Assembly: GCA_048013815.1 (NCBI GenBank)
Contig: CM106586.1
Location: forward strand, 23,436,001-23,500,000
DNA: 64,000 nt
DNA from: Setoptus koraiensis
Taxonomy: Eukaryota; Arthropoda
Direction of reading: 5' to 3'
Numbering within the stretch: position 1 is the first letter of the stretch; every line of letters starts with the position of its first letter. The translations under genes and the position numbers were made by a program. This document shows, piece after piece, positions 1-9,465 of the stretch. Below the pieces are notes generated by a model, which saw nothing but the letters and a program-made list of their open reading frames with translations, was not told the origin of the DNA and did no database searches.

Positions 1-630
1 CAATATTGCCAAGGCGTTCTCGTGACAGATGCCTATGTCGATTTGGACCAACAAGAGCCCGTAAAATTGGCGCGTGACACCGAAAACGATGAACAAGTGA
101 TGGTTCTAGATGTAGTACTAAACGAGCAACAGTCTTGTCGTACTGACGATCAAAATCAACAGTCACAAGTTGTTTGTAATAATGGTGGATGGCACAGATT
201 CGAGCAGATAAAAGAGACTTTCGTCGAGTTTGACAAGAACCTCTCGTGTTACACATTTCCGCGTGGTTTAAATAGTTGGCTGGCGAAACGAATCAGTAAA
301 AGTGAACGGATGGTGTCGAAGTTTATCAGAGTGAGATCCAATGAGTACTATCACAACGAAAACGATCCTGAACAAGATGTCAAATTTGGTGGTGCTATGA
401 CGGGAGTTGGTCACGCCGGTTATGCGGTGTTCAACGGACACGCGGTGGCTCATGGAGCCTTCAAATTTAGACCCAGAGGCGGTAAACGAGGTACTGCCGC
501 TCATCATCATGTTTACGTATTTTTTGGAGCCCACATGCCAGGATGGGCGGGATGGCTATCACTGTTCGGTTGCCTTATTGTGCTTGCCGTGTTGGCCGGC
601 GTTCTTGAAGCCTGGTTGGGCATCGACTAG
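1..630 (+). CDS. 3' part of an unknown protein with a C-terminal hydrophobic segment
   Basis: The frame is already open at base 1 and runs to a TAG at 628-630, so this is the last coding part of a gene that begins outside the window. About 209 residues are visible. The N-terminal half is acidic and Gln-rich. The middle (around GWHRFEQIKETFVEFD) looks folded. A Gly/His-rich stretch follows, and then a hydrophobic segment of about 20 residues (LFGCLIVLAVLAGVLEAW) close to the C-terminus, which could be a membrane anchor. An AATAAA at 709-714 fits its 3' end. I do not recognise the family and give no function. Coding status rests on the long open frame, the uneven residue use and the poly(A) signal. 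Confidence 0.6.
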   Translation, partial: QYCQGVLVTDAYVDLDQQEPVKLARDTENDEQVMVLDVVLNEQQSCRTDDQNQQSQVVCNNGGWHRFEQIKETFVEFDKNLSCYTFPRGLNSWLAKRISKSERMVSKFIRVRSNEYYHNENDPEQDVKFGGAMTGVGHAGYAVFNGHAVAHGAFKFRPRGGKRGTAAHHHVYVFFGAHMPGWAGWLSLFGCLIVLAVLAGVLEAWLGID

Positions 631-1691
631 TGAGGCGCTTCTCGTTGTTTTGATCTTGTTTTTGACCTGAAATGATGAAAAAAAGCAGGAAACAAACACT
701 TAGAATTCAATAAATAATGACGTGCTTGAGTAGCAGAGCCTGTTGGCGATCAGCGCTCACAAGGAATTCTGCTTATGTGAATTGTATGAGTGTCTCGGTG
801 GTGTAGATCCACTCGATTCGATGAGGCCAGCGAAATTGGTCTGCTCTTTGTGCCTTTTTTCAATTTGAAAATTTCGATATTTTGTGGACCCATGAAAGAG
901 TGCGTACCTTACCGTGCTGACACAATCGCTGGCGGCGCACTATTTTGTGCAACAGAAGAACAATAAAAATCGTAATCACTGTGCGCTGCAGGCGTCACGC
1001 GCATTTTTTCTGCAAAAAGAAACAGAATTTTCTCAAAATATCGAGAGAAAAAGGTGACCCCATCTGAGTCTAGAGCCTGGGTAGGTTCCTTCAGACCACC
1101 AATGTGTAATAGATAGAGAGTTTAGTATAGAAGTTGAGAGATCTGATGATTTCGGGTGGCGATATTTTTCAAATAGGTTGTTTTTTCAGATGATTTATTC
1201 ATGCAACGATAAACTATTCTTCTAACTTCGGGCACTATACAATCACTCACGAATAGTTTTGAGCGAGAAGATCTCTCAGAAATCGGTGGCAAGCTTGCCT
1301 TGTATATGCGTGTCGTTGGAACTGTCAGAAGAGAGTGATCGATTGTCTGACAGGCCATTGATCTCTAGCTTGATTCTAGAATGGCTCGAAATTTTCGAAT
1401 AAGTAAAGGTTGAGTGAATCAGTGACAACTATAGGTGATTTGTAGAATGTAAATTTTATATTTTATATTTTTTTGACGGTATTTCTTCGATAAGCACATA
1501 ATTAAAGACGACAGAATAACACTACACTGGTTTGACTATAAGACGACGACGACGACGACGACGGCTACGACGACTATGACGACACTGACCAATATCGAGT
1601 AAGCTCCTTGAGCTATAAGTGGTCTATGGTTGCTGACAGTTTTGGCTGTTTGTTGTTGTTGGTGAATTGACAAGTTCTGGTGCTGCTGCTG
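631..1691. other. Noncoding region between convergent genes
   Basis: Holds the 3' ends of the first gene (+) and the P5C reductase gene (-). A GAC trinucleotide run lies at about 1541-1563. No further gene is seen. Confidence 0.6.
709..714 (+). terminator. Poly(A) signal AATAAA
   Basis: Canonical AATAAA about 80 bases after the stop of the first gene. A second AATAAA lies at 962-967 and could be an alternative. Confidence 0.5.
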
Positions 1692-3035
1692 TTAGTTGGG
1701 TGTCTCTTGGTTGGCGAGATCACTGGCTCGCTTGTGAGCCGCCTCTACAGCTGCCGTGACACCGCTGCTGACATCGGCCTTGTCGAGAACATGAATACCG
1801 TAAATTGCGGCACCCGATGGCGACGAAACATGATCACGCAATTCGGCCGGATGTTTGCCAGACTCCAACAATGATTGAGCGGCGCATTGTGCGGTCTTTG
1901 CCGCAAACTTGATAGCTTGCTGACGCGACAGGCCCATTTTGAAGGCTCCGTCGGCTAACGCGTTCATAAAATAGTACGAGAAAGCCAAACCGGAACCGCC
2001 AACAGCGCAAGCGGCATCCATCTGGGTGGCGGGAACGTGCTCCAGTCTTGCTATCGACGACAATAGTGTTCTAAGTGGCGCAGACAATTTCTTGCTGTCT
2101 GGCTCGCAATCGACAGCACAAATACCAAGACCATGACTGACTGCAGTGTTCAGCATAACTCTATGTATTTCCAGAATGTATTTGCCTGGCGATTCTGGAT
2201 TCAATAGGCAGGCTTTGATTTGTGACAATGTAACGCCACTGACCAGACTCAATATGTATATTGGGTGGCGTTGGTGCGGTATGTAATTTGTGGTTATTGG
2301 ATGCGGACGAGCACCGCCAAGTTTGTAGCAGTGCTTGATAACGTGTCCATGGAAGCACAAGAATATAATATCGCAATCGTAACGACCAAAAATGTCGTAA
2401 TTGCGCTTAGTTACACGACAGCCCAATGCCTTTAGTTTTTCGAGGCTCTTAGTCGAGGGCGCCGCAACGTGAATTTTGGACGGCTCAATTTTAGCTGGTC
2501 ATAGTTGGTCATTGAGTGATAGTTGAATAGGAGCAAAAGAAAAAGAGAAAATCGTGTCAGAGTTAGAAATGATCAAAAAAATCAAATGGGGCTACGTAAA
2601 AAAAAAATCAATCTATTGACACTAACCATAATTGATGAGGCCAGCAATGGTTGACTCTGCCATCTTGCCCGCTCCAATGAAACCAATTTTTGCCTGCGAC
2701 AAATCGAGCTCGCCCAATTTGCGCGATTTCCTTGAGGCGCCTCCCTTTGACTTGCTTTGGCTCGATTTGTGCGATTGCTCTTTCTTTGAGCCCTCCCTTG
2801 GGGACGATGTTGGGGCAGCTTCCGAGGCTGGCGGTGTCACGGCACTTCCGGCTGCTGGCGTTGCAACATCCGGAGAAGGTTCGGTTGTTCCCTCGGCGCC
2901 AGAGGCGGCTGGTGCTGCCTCGGGCGGTGTCGATGGGGGTGCGGTTGACCCTTCGGCAGGTGCAGTGGACCCTTCGGTGGGTGCAGTGGACCCTTCGGCA
3001 GCACCGTCGGCCGGTTGCTCTTGATTCTCAGCCAT
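1692..3035 (-). CDS. PYCR: Pyrroline-5-carboxylate reductase, two exons
   Basis: Catalyses the NAD(P)H-dependent last step of proline synthesis, P5C to proline. Exon 1 is 3035-2627 (ATG at 3035; donor GTTAGT follows), exon 2 is 2494-1692 (acceptor AG just before). The 132-bp intron joins in phase 1 and gives 403 residues. Residues about 115-137 carry the Rossmann start (IGFIGAGKMAESTIAGL). Residues about 222-390 match the P5CR dimerisation domain: VSGVTLSQI, then ACAVGGSGLAFSYYFMNALA with DGAFKMGLSRQQA, then KHPAELRDHVSSPSG. This is the family signature, with AVGGSGLAF in place of the usual GLSGSGPAY. Odd: about 112 Ala/Pro/Ser/Thr/Glu-rich residues precede the enzyme, with repeated EGSTAP units; human PYCR1 is only about 319 residues. 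The gene is divergent from the downstream transporter. Confidence 0.93.
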
Positions 3036-4018
3036 TATTTGACCAAGTGCTTGATGTCAATTAAATTATTTGTCTTCTAAAGTTTGTTTCCTATTGCTAA
3101 ACAAACAGAAAAAAAAGATAATACAATTCGAATATACAATTCGAATATTAATTGAGATATTTAAATTGTCTTGAAGGAATTAAAGCAACTTTAGAAATAC
3201 TCGACTACTTACAGACGACCAATCTAGTCCAATCACAACGGATGACTGTTCGCCTAAAGCTGTGCGCTATCACTACTACCTCTAGTTGCGCCCTTCTCTA
3301 ATTTGTCTGTCTGTGTAGTCTCGCTACAGTAGTCGTCTCACTATCTTAATAATCACATCATACAGTACATGTATGTCACTCAGTATCAATGAGTCGCTTG
3401 TTAGCTAGATTTGATATTTTTTCATTTTAAATTAATCCTCATCAGTATGCTGATTAGTATAGTGATTCGCTTGGTGAGCGCCAGCAGACGATACAAGTTA
3501 CAAACAATTTGTGCACTGATAATTAGCTAAACGAATACAACTCAATTGACTGTATCCAGCAGAACATGACATTTGCTATTTGTTGTTTGTCACGGCGCGC
3601 GGATCAATGAACGAAAATATCTAAACATATAATATACAGAGTGCATGCGGAGTGTAGTATAATAGCCCCAGTCAACAGTTATGCACTTGATTCAATTCAC
3701 GCTGGAGGCTTGACAAACCAAACGAATTGTTTCGTTAGGTATGTTTATCCATTTATGATACAATTGATCATACAATTTACGACGGCACCTATTCGTCCTG
3801 TTTGTACTGTACACTGTCAGTTGATGTATTGGCAACAACAATAATATTATTAATTATTTCATCAACTAGTGTAGGCTAGATGAGCCACATTTTCATTCAT
3901 TGTATGTGTAGAAGAATGTGCTCAACGGCATACAGTTATGTTTGTTAAAAATATTATGCAATGCCTCGCAAAATGACGCCTCGCCAAGAGTCAGGTACGT
4001 CAAAATAAGAAGCTAAAA
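3036..4018. promoter_or_regulatory. Shared upstream region of two divergent genes
   Basis: About 1 kb of AT-rich DNA between the P5C reductase start (-) and the MFS transporter start (+). It must hold both promoters. I see no clear TATA box and no other gene. Confidence 0.45.
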
Positions 4019-5725
4019 ATGGTCCAACCACAGGCATTATGTTGCCTGATCGGTGCTGTTCTTATTAACATAACATTGGGCACATTGTATTCAATTGGAA
4101 ATTTAAATCCCTACATAGCGTCGTATATGAGAGCAAAAGTGAACAATAATATTACAAAAGAGGACGGAATTTGGATAACATCAACATTCTTATTAGGTCA
4201 GGGAATATTCTTAATATTGGGCGCTTGTTTCGAAAGGACATTCGGTGTTAGATTTGCATGTATAGTGGGCTGTATTATCCATAGTATATCATGTTTCGCA
4301 ACTATCTGGGCAATCAACGTGAGCTACTTAGTTATGATAATTGTCTACGGTTTTGGCACCGGATGCGGGGCCGGTTCAGCATACATGGCCACCATTGTGG
4401 CCATACAAAGGTGGTTCCCCTTGAATAAAGGCATGTTTACTGGTGTTATCCTGGCCGGATTTGGCTTCGGTGGTCTGTTGTATACAAATCTACAAACGTG
4501 GTATATAAATCCCGGCAACAAGAGCCCAGAAGCGTCTGGCTATTTCTCTGCCGATGTCTACGAATCTTTGCCGGGTCTCTTTAGATTTATGGGCATCACT
4601 TTTGTGGTACTACAAACTATAGGTTGTGTACTGGTATTTCCGCCTCCGTCGTTAGACAGTAATAGTGACCAAAACAGCACTAATACCCAACCATCCTATG
4701 GCGACCAGCAATTGGACCCAAACACTGGTGAGCCCATATTGCCCCAAATAAATCAAACAACAGATCTATTTTCAACGAGAATTTTTTACATCATAGGCAT
4801 TATGATGGCTCTAGTTGTGCCCGGCATGACATTTGTCAATAGTATGGGCAAGACCTTTGGTCAGATATTTATATCCGATGATCGTTTTTTGGCTATTATC
4901 ACTGCCGTTGCGGCCATCTTTAATTCTGGTGGTCGACTATTTTGGGGCTGCCTGATGGACAGGCTGAAATTCAGTACATGCCTCATAATGAAATGTACCC
5001 TATTCACACTGTTGATACTGACATTCCCGCTAGAATCTGTGCTCCATTCAAAGACTCTATACGCATTATGGATGCTGGGATTATTTTTCACATTTGCTGG
5101 AATATTTGTCATATTTCCAGTGTTTATCGACCAAGTGTTTGGCTCGCGTAACTCCGGCATGGCCTATGGTTTTTTGTACAATTTTCTAAGTGTCTCCTCA
5201 ATATTGTCATCATTTATCATACCATGGATGATGAAGAAAGAGGGTGACGCCTCAAATACTGAAAAGAGCTCCCTATCGAGCAGAATAATACCCCCCGTTG
5301 GAATTTCATTATTATACGCAGCTTGTTTACTAGTGTATTTCATATTTTTACCTGTGAAACAACTGGAAGAATGTATAGATAACAAGAAACAAGCTGAATA
5401 TGATCGCGCAACAAATCTAGCTAGACAACAATCGGCGCGTTTGCTAGGATCTGACATCAAGAGTCTATCTAAGGAAACTAAAAAGAGTCGCTCTAGAGGC
5501 GCAAATAAGCCGGTAACAATTGTCGGTGATAAGAGAAACTCAGATGATATATTACAACAGAATCAACATATTAAAATACCCGTGATAAAATCTTTAGTGG
5601 TACCAGCTACTGCAGCTACGAAATCAGAATTGTCAACATTACAGGACAAAAACAGTCTCGGTACGGTTGTATACTTTAAACGGCCAAATGAATCACAAGA
5701 AATAAAGAAATTATCTGCTAATTGA
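4019..5725 (+). CDS. MFS transporter, oxalate/formate antiporter (OFA)-like
   Basis: A single open frame of 568 residues from ATG 4019 (A-rich context before the ATG). It has two bundles of hydrophobic segments, about residues 6-210 and 255-450, with a hydrophilic loop between, as expected for 12 membrane spans in a major facilitator. Motifs typical of the OFA and monocarboxylate branches are visible: LYSIGNLNPYI in span 1, WITSTFLLGQGIF in span 2, and RWFPLNKGMFTGVILAGFGF followed by QTWYINP around spans 4-5. The C-terminal half has GRLFWGCLMDRL, the usual loop after span 8. The C-terminal tail of about 115 residues is hydrophilic and Ser/Lys-rich. Likely a plasma-membrane carrier of small carboxylates; the substrate cannot be read from the sequence. 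No intron is needed. Confidence 0.85.
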   Translation: MVQPQALCCLIGAVLINITLGTLYSIGNLNPYIASYMRAKVNNNITKEDGIWITSTFLLGQGIFLILGACFERTFGVRFACIVGCIIHSISCFATIWAINVSYLVMIIVYGFGTGCGAGSAYMATIVAIQRWFPLNKGMFTGVILAGFGFGGLLYTNLQTWYINPGNKSPEASGYFSADVYESLPGLFRFMGITFVVLQTIGCVLVFPPPSLDSNSDQNSTNTQPSYGDQQLDPNTGEPILPQINQTTDLFSTRIFYIIGIMMALVVPGMTFVNSMGKTFGQIFISDDRFLAIITAVAAIFNSGGRLFWGCLMDRLKFSTCLIMKCTLFTLLILTFPLESVLHSKTLYALWMLGLFFTFAGIFVIFPVFIDQVFGSRNSGMAYGFLYNFLSVSSILSSFIIPWMMKKEGDASNTEKSSLSSRIIPPVGISLLYAACLLVYFIFLPVKQLEECIDNKKQAEYDRATNLARQQSARLLGSDIKSLSKETKKSRSRGANKPVTIVGDKRNSDDILQQNQHIKIPVIKSLVVPATAATKSELSTLQDKNSLGTVVYFKRPNESQEIKKLSAN

Positions 5726-6196
5726 TTAATCGAATCAATTTGTAGTCGAGGATCATATCGACATCGTTTCAACTGTGACACGATGTCACTCTGACAATCT
5801 GTAACAGCTGTAAGCGCTGTAAATCCCTCTTTTTTATACGAGGCATTCAATTAATTAATTGAGTGACATACACACAAGCGCACAACATTACATAATCATT
5901 ACTGTTGTTATTACTATAGTAATGAGCGTGTGCCAATTACCTTGATGATGCTAGCGCAATCTTTGGATATTGCTCTATTGAGTCAGACACAACATTATGA
6001 CATCGGCGCCTTATTATTGGCCTCAGATACACTGATTTACTGATTGTCAATCAATCAGTCAAGCTGAAAGCTTGTCTGTCTGCGAAGCTCACGAGCTAGC
6101 AACGGAAACAATCAATGCAATACACACGTACATAGGTGACGGTTTTTGTTTCTTTCGGTTGAATATGAACTAAACCTGTTATTCACCTGCCAACTA
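5726..6196. other. Intergenic, AT-rich
   Basis: Separates the transporter from the next gene on the same strand. TTAATTAATTAA-like palindromes occur near 5850. No gene seen. Confidence 0.5.
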
Positions 6197-7221
6197 ATGT
6201 CGTCTGACCCAAAAGAACAATCGCCAAAGACTGAGCTAGCATCACCAAAATCACAAAAGTCGGCCAAAGAAACTGCCCAAAATTATCATCCTTTACTAAC
6301 AGCGATTTCATCTACTTCTTCTGTAACTTTTGTATTGCCAAAAAAGTCGGCCCACATCCCGTTTGTATGCCAGGAATATCAGCTCCAAGCAACTGTGCCC
6401 GGGGTCAAAAAATGGAAGGCTATCCGGATTATATAAAATTGTTTCGCAAACTGCTTGCGGATCATCATCGGAAAATGACCAAATACTCACGATCATCGCA
6501 AGCATCACAGTATGAGCCAGACAGTAACATCGATGGCCTGTTGAGTTCTGTCTCTAAGATGGATAGCACCTCACCTGTAGCAGCGAAAAAACCAAATGAT
6601 CCGAAAGTTTCTGCGGATCATTTGGACGCATCGTCGGCTACGGCAGCTGCAAAACCGTTCTCCACGACACTGCCAGATAATATATTGGATAAAAGAAAGC
6701 AATCGGCGGCGGCCCAACTTGATCTCAATACCAGAAGCTCTGATGATGTTGCCACCTTGTCAAACATAAAACATCTAAATATAATCCCGAAACGCGATCT
6801 CAGACCTCAACAAGTAACCAATGTGGCGCCTAATAGATCGATTTCTACGAAACTTCCTCCTGGTTTCATGAAAGCTGCCAGCCTAGACAAATCAAGGGGA
6901 TCCGAGGGTAAAAATACTATACTTCCATCACTGGATAGATCTAGCTTCAACAAATCAAGACCTCTAATCCGTTCAAGAGCTCGGCACCCCTCATTAGCTA
7001 AAATTGTTGCGAAAGCCATGCCACCAGCAAAAGTGCAAGATTTCGTTCAATTGGGCTTCAATGTTCCAACAGGTTCTGGCAGAGATACACTAAGTTCATC
7101 CGAAGGAACAAGCACAGTTATGCCATCTGATTTTGAGCACATATATCATGCCCCTTCACAAATGACAAGTTTAGGCAGTACTAAAAATGATAAAACTAAA
7201 CTCAAGAGTATGAAGAGATAA
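6197..7221 (+). CDS. Unknown Ser/Lys-rich protein; frame break at an A-run
   Basis: Two overlapping frames both look coding. The first starts at ATG 6197 (MSSDPKEQSPKTEL) and runs in frame to 6436. The second contains ATG 6367 and a better-placed ATG at 6412 (MEGYPDYIKLFRKLLADHH) and runs to TAA at 7221. They meet at a six-A run, 6407-6412, and one extra A there would join them. Either this is one gene of about 340 residues with a homopolymer indel (assembly error or true mutation), or translation starts at 6412 and the upstream ORF is a leader ORF. The product is hydrophilic, Ser/Lys/Ala-rich and mostly disordered, with a basic C-terminus. A short amphipathic helix at the MEGYPDYIKLFRKLL segment is the only structured-looking part. 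Family not recognised. Confidence 0.45.
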
Positions 7222-7596
7222 AAGAATGAATCGATTAGATGAGTCAACAGTTGCAATAGTATCTATCGGCACACTAGTGCACGGGCGCCTCTTATCACAT
7301 GTAGAGAGAACAAGTAATCTCATGAACTCATTTTTTCCATTGTCCTCTATTTATGGCGCTACATTGCCAACATAATAGTGGCTCAAAATAGATGGAAAAT
7401 GTGATAAAAATATCTTCTGGTGGTAGTGGCACGGCTCCCGGAGACAGAATTTCATTTGATTTGTTTAATAATCTGTGAGAATTTCCTTTTTTCTAAATAC
7501 AAGTTGAAAAGTTTTAATTTCAATTAGGCATTGTTAATTTGTATCATTAATAACAATATTCATCTACTAAGAATATTTTATATTAGTTGAACTATA
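7222..7596. other. Intergenic, AT-rich
   Basis: 3' end of the unknown gene and promoter region of the following gene. An AT-rich stretch (TATTTTATATTAG) lies about 20-30 bases before the next ATG. Nothing else seen. Confidence 0.5.
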
Positions 7597-8664
7597 ATGT
7601 CGCGTTTGTTAATTTTTGGCCTGGCTGGAATTGCAATAGTTGCCCTAGCAATCAGCGGATATCCCAGTCTTGTGTCGGCAGCACCTAGCAAAGGTGTATT
7701 TGGTTTGAGAAGCGCTCTTGGAAATGCAGTAGGTAGAATATCTAAAGTATTCAATCGCTCGAGCAATCGAGGACCGAAACCATCTGGGCCACCGGTAGCT
7801 CAGAATCACCCACCTCCTATGGTGCCTCCACAACAAGAAGCTCAAAAAGAGCAACCACAATCAAATCATGCTGAGCTTGTAGAGGCAATTGTGCAGCCCG
7901 CGCAAACTACATCAAATGAGGTGGTAGAAAATAAGGAGCAAGAGAGAAAGGTTGATATTGTGCCAGATGCCCTTCCAATTGATGAGAAGCATGAAGCGCC
8001 AGAGGAAAAAGTGAAAGAAGATGAGTCGAAAGAGGAAGTTAAGATAGAAGAGGTAAAGGAAGAGCCACAAGAGAAAGAAAAAGAGGCCGAAGAAGAGAAG
8101 AACAAAGAAAAGATTGAGAATAAGACCGAAAATGAAAATGAAACGAGTGATGCCGGAGACGCTGGAAAGGAGGAGGAGAAGAAAGAGGAAGAGAAGAATG
8201 AGGGGTCCGAGAAAGTGGAGGCCGAGGAGAAAGGAGAGGGAGTGAACGACGAAAAAGAAGATGCCAAGGTGGAGAAAGTGGAAAAGGAAAATGAAGATGA
8301 GGAAGATAAGCAAAAAGAGAGTGTAGGGGGCAAAGATGATGAGAAAGAGAGCGAAGGAGAGAAAGAGGGAGAAGTAACGGAGGAAAATAAGGGGGAAAAC
8401 AGTGACGAGGAGGAAAAGAGTGAAAAAGATGAAGAGAAAGAGGAAACTAAGGAGGAGGAAAAAAAGAATGACACAGAAGAAAAGGACGAAAAAGATTCTG
8501 AATCGGAGAGAAATGGAGACCAGAATGAAGACAGTACGGCCGAAAAAGATAAGAACGAGGTGGAAGAGGAGAAAAAGGATGAAAAAGAAGGTAACAAAGA
8601 GGAAAATGAGAAGAAAGATAAGGGAGAGGAGAAAGAAAAAGAAGAGAAGACAGAAAAGAATTGA
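7597..8664 (+). CDS. Secreted or ER-directed Lys/Glu-rich low-complexity protein
   Basis: 355 residues from ATG 7597. Residues 1-28 form a good signal peptide (basic start, hydrophobic core LLIFGLAGIAIVALAI, small residues VSA before APSKG). Residues 29-65 are basic and may form an amphipathic helix (GLRSALGNAVGRISKVF). Residues 66-95 are Pro/Gln-rich. From about residue 110 to the end the chain is nearly all Glu and Lys with some Asp, Asn and Gly. Two AATAAA signals follow at 8885 and 8905. It could be a secreted polyampholyte or an ion-binding or matrix protein, but composition alone does not show function. Simple composition makes database matches to other KE-rich proteins uninformative. 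Expression is inferred from the signal peptide, the intact frame and the poly(A) sites. Confidence 0.72.
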   Translation: MSRLLIFGLAGIAIVALAISGYPSLVSAAPSKGVFGLRSALGNAVGRISKVFNRSSNRGPKPSGPPVAQNHPPPMVPPQQEAQKEQPQSNHAELVEAIVQPAQTTSNEVVENKEQERKVDIVPDALPIDEKHEAPEEKVKEDESKEEVKIEEVKEEPQEKEKEAEEEKNKEKIENKTENENETSDAGDAGKEEEKKEEEKNEGSEKVEAEEKGEGVNDEKEDAKVEKVEKENEDEEDKQKESVGGKDDEKESEGEKEGEVTEENKGENSDEEEKSEKDEEKEETKEEEKKNDTEEKDEKDSESERNGDQNEDSTAEKDKNEVEEEKKDEKEGNKEENEKKDKGEEKEKEEKTEKN

Positions 8665-8884
8665 TAAAGATGAAGAAAACCAGAAGATTAATACTGTTGT
8701 TTTACAGTCCCTGGGCCGGAATTAAGTCTAGGATTTCTTATATATTGCTGAATATACAGCCAGAAATAGCAAAAATATCACACTCCATCAACATATCATC
8801 TTGGTCGAACCCAGTCGATCATCCCTCATAATTCGTTGAGCATAAGCAGGCCTTCAGACACGGAGCACGTTCGACATCCGTTCT

Positions 8885-8910
8885 AATAAAAGTGTAAATG
8901 GATGAATAAA
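8885..8910 (+). terminator. Two AATAAA poly(A) signals
   Basis: AATAAA at 8885-8890 and again at 8905-8910, about 220-245 bases after the stop of the KE-rich gene. Confidence 0.5.
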
Positions 8911-8989
8911 CATTAACTGTTGCTTAATAAGTTGTTGTTATAAGGCATTTATTGTTATAATGCTAGCACGATATATATTGTTAGATCGT

Positions 8990-9110
8990 AGGGAGGTTAC
9001 GATCGTAGATCTTTTAAACTTTAATAACGAGAAATGTCACGATATTTGTCACGATATTTGTCACGATATTGGTCACACTTTTTAGATCGTAGGGAGGTTA
9101 CGAACGTAGA
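8990..9110. repeat. Direct repeat pair around a TCACGATAT array
   Basis: A 29-bp unit (TAGATCGTAGGGAGGTTACG core) occurs at 8990-9018 and again at 9082-9110 with few changes. Between them TCACGATATTTG is repeated three times and ends in GGTCACACTTTTT. The same sequence recurs inside the right arm of the foldback element at 9826-9847, so this looks like a partial copy of that element. Confidence 0.75.
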
Positions 9111-9111
9111 A

Positions 9112-9375
9112 TTAATACGTAGCGTTTAATATCCGCCAGGCTATGTCATTGATGTCATAGCCTGACGGATTGATTCTTTCGTCCCTATTATCCTGGGCAA
9201 ACTCACTGGCCACTTTCTGGTCAACTGCACTATTAATAAGTGTTTCTAAATATCTAATATACCCGAGGGCGAGGGCGTTTACACTGGGTTGTCCTAGTTT
9301 TTCCTCGCCCTTCATCAAGGGCAAAGCGCGCCTGAGCGCATCAAAAGTTTGTCGTGGGTTGTTTTGCTGTGACAT
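9112..9375 (-). CDS. Small HLH-like ORF without a basic region
   Basis: 87 residues, ATG at 9375, stop at 9112. Residues about 4-45 read like a helix-loop-helix: helix 1 QTFDALRRALP, loop MKGEEKLGQPS, helix 2 VNALALGYIRYLETLI. The F-x-x-L-R, P at the end of helix 1, K-L in the loop and LALGYIRYL of helix 2 line up with TAL/Twist/Hand-type bHLH proteins. The basic DNA-contacting segment is missing: in-frame stops lie just upstream of the ATG. Id proteins, which dimerise without binding DNA, have this general form, but this is not clearly an Id orthologue. The start codon lies inside a 109-bp palindrome, and the C-terminal coding part overlaps another small inverted repeat (9131-9170). It may be a captured and truncated bHLH fragment or an expressed small regulator. 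The similarity is judged by eye. Confidence 0.38.
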   Translation of the reverse strand: MSQQNNPRQTFDALRRALPLMKGEEKLGQPSVNALALGYIRYLETLINSAVDQKVASEFAQDNRDERINPSGYDINDIAWRILNATY

Positions 9376-9455
9376 CGTGACTGATCTAAATAGACTGATG
9401 AATCAGTCTATTTATATCAGTCACGATGTCCAGGCAAGTACAACCCACGACAAAC
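9347..9455. repeat. 109-bp near-perfect palindrome holding two facing-away start codons
   Basis: Symmetric about 9400/9401. Matching arm blocks are GTTTGTCGTGGGTTGT with ACAACCCACGACAAAC, GACATCGTGACTGAT with ATCAGTCACGATGTC, and TAGACTGAT with ATCAGTCTA. Each half contains the same start-codon region: ATG at 9375 on the minus strand (the HLH-like ORF) and ATG at 9426 on the plus strand, whose ORF stops after 11 codons. The structure is an inverted duplication of a gene head. Confidence 0.9.
9409..9416 (-). promoter_or_regulatory. Possible TATA box for the HLH-like ORF
   Basis: TATAAATA on the minus strand, about 34 bases before the ATG at 9375. The mirror site on the other half reads TCTAAATA, so only the minus-strand side keeps a good TATA. 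The spacing would give a very short leader. Confidence 0.25.
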
Positions 9456-9465
9456 ACTTGACTTG

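Noticed and set aside
7866-8597. 243-residue Ser/Phe-rich ORF on the minus strand
   Set aside because: It is the shadow of the Glu/Lys-rich coding sequence on the other strand; GAA/AAG codons read as TTC/CTT.
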